Shown: positions 1 to 4,365 of the stretch, piece by piece
Layout of the letters: every line of letters starts with the position of its first letter
How positions within the stretch are numbered: the first letter of the stretch is position 1
Assembly: GCA_050249455.1 (NCBI GenBank)
Contig: JBFWQM010000133.1
Coordinates: 1 to 14,907 of the forward strand
DNA from: JBFWQM01 sp050249455
Lineage (GTDB): Bacteria; Pseudomonadota; Alphaproteobacteria; MPNO01; VGEU01
Reading direction: 5' to 3'
Length of the DNA: 14,907 bases
The notes under the pieces: model-generated
What the model saw: only the letters and a program-made list of their open reading frames with translations
The model's database searches: none
Told to the model about the DNA's origin: nothing
Translations under genes and position numbers: made by a program

Positions 1-2
1 CG

Positions 3-689
3 GTCAAGGGGCTGGTCGGCATGGGCCTGCCGCTGACGGCGATCAGCATCATGGTCACCGTCGTGTCGCCGCTGGAGGCGATCCCGCTGATCGTCGTGCC
101 GGTGATCGTCACCAACATCTGGCAGGTGGTTCAGGGCGGCGCGCTGGCCTCCGTCGTCGCCCGCTTCTGGGCGATGAACGTGGCGGCATGCGCCGGCATC
201 TGGCTCGGCACGATCGTGCTGTTCGCGCTCGACCCGGCGCTGCTGGCCGCCGGGCTTGGCGCCGTGGTCTTCGCCTACTCGCTGATCAACCTGCTGGCCG
301 TCCAAGTCCGACTGCGGCCCCAGGCGGAGCGACGGTGGGGACCGGCGGTGGGCCTGCTGTCCGGGTTCCTGACCGGCACGACGGGATCGGTCGGCATCCC
401 ACTGGTGGTCTTCTTCCAGGCGATCGGCTTCGACCGGGACACCTACCTGCGGGCGATCAGCCTGATCTTCCTGGTCAGCGGGGTCTTCCTCGGCGCGACG
501 CTGATCGGCCGCGGCGCCTTCGGCTGGCCGCAGGCCGCCGCATCCACCGCCGCCCTGGCGCCGGCGCTGGCCGGCATGTGGGTCGGGCAGAAGCTGTCGG
601 GGCGGCTGTCGCCGGAACGGTTTCGCGCGTGCGTCTTCGCCGTCCTTCTCGTCGTCGGGGCGCATTTGATCGCCAAGACGCTGTATTGA
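3..689 (+). CDS. TauE/SafE-type membrane exporter, 5' partial
   Basis: An integral membrane protein of the TauE/SafE (sulfite/organosulfonate exporter, formerly DUF81) type, running in from the left edge. The frame is open from base 3 (V-K-G-L-V-G before the first Met at 21), so the first Met is probably internal and the true start lies outside. What is seen: a nearly continuous series of hydrophobic segments, a Gly-rich end of the first conserved half, and the second-half repeat LLSGFLTGTTGSVGIPLVV near residues 120-140, matching the G-x-x-G-T-x-x-G-x-x-G-x-P signature of the family. The family usually has about 250 residues and 7-8 helices; 228 codons remain, so only a short N-terminal part is missing. 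The substrate cannot be told: members export sulfite, sulfoacetate or other small organic anions. No neighbour here suggests sulfur metabolism except a distant cysQ-like gene. Confidence 0.8.
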   Translation, partial: VKGLVGMGLPLTAISIMVTVVSPLEAIPLIVVPVIVTNIWQVVQGGALASVVARFWAMNVAACAGIWLGTIVLFALDPALLAAGLGAVVFAYSLINLLAVQVRLRPQAERRWGPAVGLLSGFLTGTTGSVGIPLVVFFQAIGFDRDTYLRAISLIFLVSGVFLGATLIGRGAFGWPQAAASTAALAPALAGMWVGQKLSGRLSPERFRACVFAVLLVVGAHLIAKTLY

Positions 690-785
690 GCGCGTGTGCG
701 GATGGTCACAGACGCGCGCGGCGGAACCGGCCGATATTCTCCGACGTTCCCGACGGGTGGCCAACCGGGGACAAGGGGGTATTCG

Positions 786-1148
786 GTGGCTTACGGACAG
801 GCTCGGGCCGGCATCCGGCTCGTCGATAACCGGTTCGCGGCGGCGGCGGCGGACGATGCGGCTGCGCACGTCGGCTACGGGCCGGGCACCACCCGGCGCA
901 GCGGCAACGTCGCGCTGACGATCGAACAGACCTGCGCGGCGCATGCGATGGTCAGCCGAGCCGGCCTCATGGCGCTGATGACCGACCTGCAGCGCGAGCG
1001 CGGCCTCGACGTCTCAACCCTCGCGTGCTTCGTCCATCATCTGGTCGGCGACCTGCACGGGGAGAAGGCGGCGATGATGGCCGGCGCGCTGCGCCTGCTC
1101 GCGGAGGACCTGGACGCGCAGACCGACGACGGCGCGGACCCGCGCTGA
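786..1148 (+). CDS. hypothetical protein, 120 aa
   Basis: I do not recognise this protein. I chose the GTG at 786 because AAGGGGG (773-779) sits 6 bases upstream, an excellent ribosome-binding site. The frame stays open upstream to a GTG at 696, but those extra 30 residues are low-complexity and have no such site. The product is soluble-looking, with no signal peptide or membrane segment: an Ala/Asp/Gly-rich first 40 residues, then a predicted helical region (from about VALTIEQTCAAHAMVSRAGL to the end) with scattered Cys and His. It ends in an acidic tail. The stop is separated from the convergent ridA stop by a single base, so there is no room for a terminator between them. Reality as a gene rests on the ribosome-binding site, codon use like its neighbours and a tight fit between flanking genes. 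Confidence 0.5.
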   Translation: MAYGQARAGIRLVDNRFAAAAADDAAAHVGYGPGTTRRSGNVALTIEQTCAAHAMVSRAGLMALMTDLQRERGLDVSTLACFVHHLVGDLHGEKAAMMAGALRLLAEDLDAQTDDGADPR

Positions 1149-1149
1149 C

Positions 1150-1536
1150 CTATCGCTTCAGGTGCGCGATCGAGGCGATCTCGACCAGGAACTCCGGCTT
1201 CACCAGCGGCGTCTGGATGCAGTAGCGCGCCGGCGGCTCGGACGGGAAGTATTCCCGGTAGACCGCGTTCATCGCGGCGTAGTCGTCGAACGACTTGAGG
1301 AAGATCTGGTTGAACGCGATATCGGCCATGGTGCCGCCCGCGGCCTCCACCACCGACTTGATGCTGTCCAGCACCTGGCGGGTCTGCGCCGCGGCGTCGC
1401 CGGCGCCGACGGTCTTGCCGTCCTTGTCCATCGCGAGCGTGCCGGAGACGTAGAGCACGTTGTCGGCCAGCGCGCCCGGCGAATAGGGCGCGAGCGGCGG
1501 CGGCGAGCCGGCGGGGACGACGGTCTTCTTCGGCAT
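1150..1536 (-). CDS. RidA family protein, RutC-like
   Basis: A 128-residue member of the RidA/YjgF/UK114 family, trimeric cytosolic enzymes that hydrolyse reactive enamine/imine intermediates to ketones plus ammonia. It looks most like RutC, the 3-aminoacrylate deaminase of the Rut uracil pathway: N-terminal MPKKTVVPAG, LYVSGTL near residues 28-34, GDAAAQTRQVLDSIK at 46-60, YFPSEPPARYCIQTPLVKP around 96-114. The substrate-binding Arg (R104) and the conserved Glu (E119) are both present, so it should be an active deaminase rather than a degenerate paralogue. The ATG at 1536 is preceded by GGAGAGGGAG, a very strong ribosome-binding site; upstream in-frame codons have no such signal. No other rut gene is recognisable nearby, so I give no gene symbol: RutC-like family members also deaminate 2-aminomuconate-type compounds, which would fit the adjacent hydrolases equally well. 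Confidence 0.88.
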   Translation of the reverse strand: MPKKTVVPAGSPPPLAPYSPGALADNVLYVSGTLAMDKDGKTVGAGDAAAQTRQVLDSIKSVVEAAGGTMADIAFNQIFLKSFDDYAAMNAVYREYFPSEPPARYCIQTPLVKPEFLVEIASIAHLKR

Positions 1537-1571
1537 GACGGGATGCTCCCTCTCCTCGATCGACGGCGGGC

Positions 1572-1597
1572 AGTGTAGCGCAACCGCGGCGCCGCGG
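1572..1597 (-). promoter_or_regulatory. possible ridA promoter with central palindrome
   Basis: In the 83-base divergent gap, the minus strand shows TACACT (1577-1572), a 4/6 match to a -10 box about 36 bases upstream of the ridA-like start. Next to it lies a perfect 14-bp palindrome CCGCGGCGCCGCGG (1584-1597). A -35 element is not clear; CTTATC at a 19-base spacing is the nearest candidate. At this GC content such palindromes arise by chance, so this is only a weak suggestion. Confidence 0.2.
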
Positions 1598-1619
1598 ATA
1601 AGCTCGGCCGGCGTCCGCA

Positions 1620-2501
1620 ATGCCGGGGATCAGGGACATGCTCAAGGACTACCGCGCCTACAGCGCCGCCGAGCTGGAGCTGCAGTACGAGACCGACGGC
1701 GAGAAGCCGGACTCGGTCGATTTCGTGCGCGCCTACGAGCGTGACAGCGCGGTCATCCGCGGCAGCCGGCCGGCCCGGCTCGACGTGGCCTACGGCCCGC
1801 TGCCGGCGGAGAACATGGACATCTTCACGACGTCCGCGCCCAACGCGCCGGTCTTCGTCTTCATCCACGGCGGCTACTGGAAGGGCGGCAAGAAGGAATT
1901 CCGCGCCTTCCTGGCGCCGGCCTACACCGACGCCGGCGCGGTCTACATCTCGCTCGAATACCCGCTGACCCCCGACGTGACGCTCGACCGCCTGGTCGCC
2001 GCCGTGCGGTCGGGCATCGCCTGGATCTGGAAGAACGCGGCCAGCTTCGGCGGCGATCCGAGCCGCATCCACGTCTGCGGCAACTCGGCGGGCGGCCACC
2101 TGATCGGCATGCTGATGGCGCCGGGGTGGAAGGAGGCGCTGGGCATGCCTGAGTCCGCGATCGCCGGCGGCTGCGCGATCAGCGGCCTGTTCGAGCTCAC
2201 GCCGCTGCAGCCGCTCAGTTACAACGGCTGGCTCAAGCTCGACGACGCCGGCATCGCGAAGAACAGCCCGATCCGCCATCTGCCGCCCAAGGGCCGGCCG
2301 CTGATCGTCACCCTGGGCGCCGACGAATCCGACGAATTCCTGCGGCAGTCGCGCGACTACGCCGCCGCCTGGATCGCCCGCGGCTTCCCACTGGTCTACC
2401 TGGAGGTGCCGGGCACGCAGCACTTCTCCATCGTCGGCGAGATCGGCCGCGCGGGGAGCCCGTTGCGGTCGGCGATCTTCCATCAGATGGGGTTGAGCTG
2501 A
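1620..2501 (+). CDS. alpha/beta hydrolase, kynurenine-formamidase-like
   Basis: A 293-residue soluble alpha/beta hydrolase of the esterase/arylformamidase-like type. Seen: the oxyanion-hole motif HGGYW at 83-87, the nucleophile elbow GNSAG at 154-158 (Ser156), an acidic residue in GADESDEF (Asp235 or Asp238) and the catalytic His268 in TQHFS. The complete triad and the HGGYW variant (instead of HGGG) are typical of kynurenine formamidases and relatives, which cleave N-formyl amides or small esters; the actual substrate is not determined. I use the ATG at 1620; an in-frame ATG at 1638 (MLKDYRAYS) is an alternative, and neither has a clear ribosome-binding site. The gene is divergent from the RutC-like deaminase with 83 bases between, which suggests shared regulation, and convergent with the hydrolase/GlcG operon. 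No signal peptide, so cytosolic. Confidence 0.85.
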   Translation: MPGIRDMLKDYRAYSAAELELQYETDGEKPDSVDFVRAYERDSAVIRGSRPARLDVAYGPLPAENMDIFTTSAPNAPVFVFIHGGYWKGGKKEFRAFLAPAYTDAGAVYISLEYPLTPDVTLDRLVAAVRSGIAWIWKNAASFGGDPSRIHVCGNSAGGHLIGMLMAPGWKEALGMPESAIAGGCAISGLFELTPLQPLSYNGWLKLDDAGIAKNSPIRHLPPKGRPLIVTLGADESDEFLRQSRDYAAAWIARGFPLVYLEVPGTQHFSIVGEIGRAGSPLRSAIFHQMGLS

Positions 2502-2519
2502 GGTTTTTCGCGCGGAGAG

Positions 2520-2602
2520 GCCCCCTCCCCCCGACCCCCTCCCACGAGGGGAGGGGAGTTACTAGCCCCCTCCCCTCGTGGGAGGAGGGTGGGGGAGGGG
2601 GC
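2520..2602. repeat. large C/T-rich inverted repeat between convergent genes
   Basis: Two arms of 37 and 36 bases (2520-2556 and 2567-2602) form a nearly perfect inverted repeat with a 10-base centre (AGTTACTAGC). Arms pair through a perfect core CCCACGAGGGGAGGGG plus an outer GCCCCCTCCCCC, separated by a few mismatches. The element lies exactly between the stop codons of the convergent genes ending at 2501 and 2620, so transcripts from either side would form a long hairpin, and it could act as a bidirectional terminator although no T-tract follows. Its C/T-rich composition and self-complementarity resemble repetitive extragenic palindromes I remember from high-GC alphaproteobacterial genomes. 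Whether it recurs cannot be seen in this window. Confidence 0.65.
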
Positions 2603-2619
2603 GTATACGGATCGCGAAC

Positions 2620-3030
2620 TTACGAAGCCAGCGCCTTCACCCCCGCCCCGGCGACTGCGACGTCCTCCTCGTCCGTCCCCGTCCCGATGCCGATGGCGCC
2701 GACGACGTGGCCGTCCACGATCAGCGGCAGCGCGCCGTTCATGTCGGTGCGCTTGCCATTGGTGGCGATGGCGATCTTGAGGCCGTTGGGGGAGTCGAGC
2801 GCGCCGGACGGCACGCCCTTGGCGGCCGCCGACTGCGCCTTGCGCAAGGCGGAGTCGAACGACTGGCGGTTGGCGCCGTCCATCCGCACGAACGCCATCG
2901 GGTGCCCGGCGGGATCGACGACGCAGATACACTGCGCGACGCCCATCCGCGCCGCCTCGGCCATCGCGGCGTCGAGCACCTTCAGGGCGCCGCGATGGGT
3001 CAGGCGCGGAGCGGGCCGCGTGTCGGCCAA
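2620..3030 (-). CDS. GlcG/HbpS-like heme-binding family protein (second copy)
   Basis: A 136-residue member of the GlcG/HbpS (heme-degrading/PduO C-terminal-like) family: small soluble domains found next to many catabolic operons; some bind heme or cobalamin, for many no role is proven. Conserved blocks: LTHRGALKVLDAAMAEA near the start, QCICVVD, AFVRMDG, QSFDSALRKAQSAA, PLIVDGHVVGAIGIGTGT near the C-terminus. More than half of its positions match the upstream copy by eye, in almost gap-free alignment, so the two arose by tandem duplication. I chose the TTG at 3030: it lies one base after the upstream stop (TGA-C-TTG) and gives a protein as long as its sibling, pointing to translational coupling. 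The in-frame TTG at 3063 overlaps the neighbour and adds residues absent from the sibling. Last gene of a three-gene operon. Confidence 0.82.
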   Translation of the reverse strand: MADTRPAPRLTHRGALKVLDAAMAEAARMGVAQCICVVDPAGHPMAFVRMDGANRQSFDSALRKAQSAAAKGVPSGALDSPNGLKIAIATNGKRTDMNGALPLIVDGHVVGAIGIGTGTDEEDVAVAGAGVKALAS

Positions 3031-3031
3031 G

Positions 3032-3454
3032 TCAGAACCGCTTGCTGCCGGCGAGCGCGGCAATGCCGGTCTTGGCGACCTCCAGGTCTTCCTCGCCGGT
3101 GCCGGAGCCGACGCCGATGCCGCCGATCAGGTGGCCGTCGACGATGATCGGCAGGCCGCCCGGCAGGTTGATCCGCCGGCCCTCGGTCGCGATCGCAAGC
3201 TTGAGGTCGATGCCGGGCTCGATGCCGCCCGACGGGTGGCCGTTGGACGCCGCGGTCTGCGCCTTGCGGAAGGCGGTGTCGAAGGACTGGATGTTGCCGC
3301 CGTCCATGCGGACGAAGGCGACCAGGTGCAGGCCGGAATCGACGACGCAGATGCACTGCGGCACCTTCATCTCCTCGGCCTTCGCCATCGCGGCGTTGAG
3401 GACCTTCATGGCGCCTTCGTGCGACAGGCGCAGGAACGGCTTGACGTCGGGCAT
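3032..3454 (-). CDS. GlcG/HbpS-like heme-binding family protein (first copy)
   Basis: A 140-residue GlcG/HbpS-family protein. Blocks seen: LRLSHEGAMKVLNAAMAKA at 8-26, PQCICVVDSG, LVAFVRMDGGNIQSFDTAF, RKAQTAA, LPIIVDGHLIGGIGVGSGTGEEDLEVA near the C-terminus. The ATG at 3454 is preceded by AAGGAAG at good spacing. It lies 29 bases downstream of the meta-cleavage-type hydrolase and one base ahead of its own paralogue, so the three genes are almost certainly co-transcribed. Family members are often found beside degradation genes and are thought to bind a tetrapyrrole or a small ligand; a specific function for this one would be a guess. No signal peptide is visible, unlike secreted HbpS, so it should act in the cytosol. 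Confidence 0.85.
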   Translation of the reverse strand: MPDVKPFLRLSHEGAMKVLNAAMAKAEEMKVPQCICVVDSGLHLVAFVRMDGGNIQSFDTAFRKAQTAASNGHPSGGIEPGIDLKLAIATEGRRINLPGGLPIIVDGHLIGGIGVGSGTGEEDLEVAKTGIAALAGSKRF

Positions 3455-3483
3455 GGTGAGCTTCCTTGTCGGTTCGCGGGGAG

Positions 3484-4293
3484 TCAGCCGAACAGGCCGA
3501 AGGCGGCGGCGAGCCACTTCTGCGGATGCTCGCGCGGCGGGCCATGGCCGCATTCGGCGATCAGGGTCACGTCGGCCTTGGGGAACATCGCGGCGTGGCG
3601 CAGCGCCGTCTCGTCCACCGGGCACGGCAGGTCGTTGCGGCCGTGCACGATGGCGACCTGCGCCTTGACCGCCGCGGCCTCCGCATCGGTGATGATCGCG
3701 CTGTCGATCAGCGCCTGCTTGCTGCCGCCGAACATCGCGGCGAAGAAGTCGCCGTAGCCGGGCTGGTTCAGCATCGAGAGCCGGAGGTCCAGCACCTCGT
3801 CGGTCACCCCCGCCGGGTCGTAGACCATGCCCAGCATCGCGTCGCGCAGGCTGTCCTTGGTCTTGTGCGGGCTCCAGAACTTCTCGACGTGCTCGTTGGC
3901 GCGCAGGCGCGAGCCGCCGGCCGCGCTCATCAGCACCTTGCCGACCCGCGGGCTGCGTGCGGCGATCTTGATCGCGACCGCGCCGCCGAGCGAGTGCCCG
4001 ATCACCCCGACCGGCCCAGCCGGCATCTGGTCGATCAGCGCGAGGCCCTGGCGCACCCACAGCTCGATGTCGAAGAACGGCTGCTCCTTCTTGCGCTCCG
4101 AGGCGCCGAAGCCGATCAGGTCGGTGCCGACGACGCGGTAGCGCTGGGCAAGCGGCTCCAGGACCGGCCCGAAATTGCCCTCGATCGAGGTGCCCGGGCC
4201 GATGCCGTGGATCATCAGGATGGGAAAGCCGCTGCCGCCCTCGTACAGGCAGACCTTGTAGCCTGCCGCCTCGGCCATTCGCTTGGCGATCAT
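3484..4293 (-). CDS. alpha/beta hydrolase, meta-cleavage product hydrolase type
   Basis: A 269-residue alpha/beta hydrolase resembling the C-C bond hydrolases (BphD/XylF/MhpC group) that cleave ring-fission products of aromatic compounds. Seen: HGIGPG at 29-34 (oxyanion hole; the G-P-G form is common in this group), TDLIGFGAS at 57-65, nucleophile elbow GHSLGG at 99-104 (Ser101), Asp221 in HGRNDLPCP and the catalytic His250 in CGHGP. The complete triad and usual length (about 270-290) suggest an active enzyme. It could equally be a carboxylesterase or a RutD-like hydrolase; sequence motifs alone do not decide. The ATG at 4293 follows GAGGGGAG. It is the first gene of an operon with two GlcG-like genes, a combination that suggests catabolism. 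Confidence 0.82.
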   Translation of the reverse strand: MIAKRMAEAAGYKVCLYEGGSGFPILMIHGIGPGTSIEGNFGPVLEPLAQRYRVVGTDLIGFGASERKKEQPFFDIELWVRQGLALIDQMPAGPVGVIGHSLGGAVAIKIAARSPRVGKVLMSAAGGSRLRANEHVEKFWSPHKTKDSLRDAMLGMVYDPAGVTDEVLDLRLSMLNQPGYGDFFAAMFGGSKQALIDSAIITDAEAAAVKAQVAIVHGRNDLPCPVDETALRHAAMFPKADVTLIAECGHGPPREHPQKWLAAAFGLFG

Positions 4294-4311
4294 GGCGCCG
4301 CTCCCCTCGTC

Positions 4312-4334
4312 GTATCCGCTCCTGCGAGCGATAC
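4312..4334. promoter_or_regulatory. imperfect palindrome in hydrolase operon leader
   Basis: GTATCCGCTC (4312-4321) and GAGCGATAC (4326-4334) pair with one bulged base around a 4-base centre, 18 bases upstream of the hydrolase start. It could be an operator for a repressor or a leader hairpin. No regulator gene is adjacent, and chance occurrence is possible. Confidence 0.25.
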
Positions 4335-4365
4335 AACAATTCCGCGGAGCGCGCCAGACGCGGCG

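Noticed and set aside
690..717. GCGCGT...ACGCGC hairpin right after the exporter stop
   Set aside because: The stem is only six pure G/C/T bases with an imperfect extension and no T-tract; such pairs are frequent at this GC content.
1269..2483. 404-codon minus-strand frame opposite the HGGYW hydrolase
   Set aside because: It overlaps two well-supported genes, shows Arg/Val/Asp low complexity, and holds no family motif.
1150..2501. A complete Rut uracil-degradation operon
   Set aside because: Only a RutC-like protein is convincing. No rutA, rutB, rutE, rutF or rutG is present, and the hydrolases are not specifically RutD-like.
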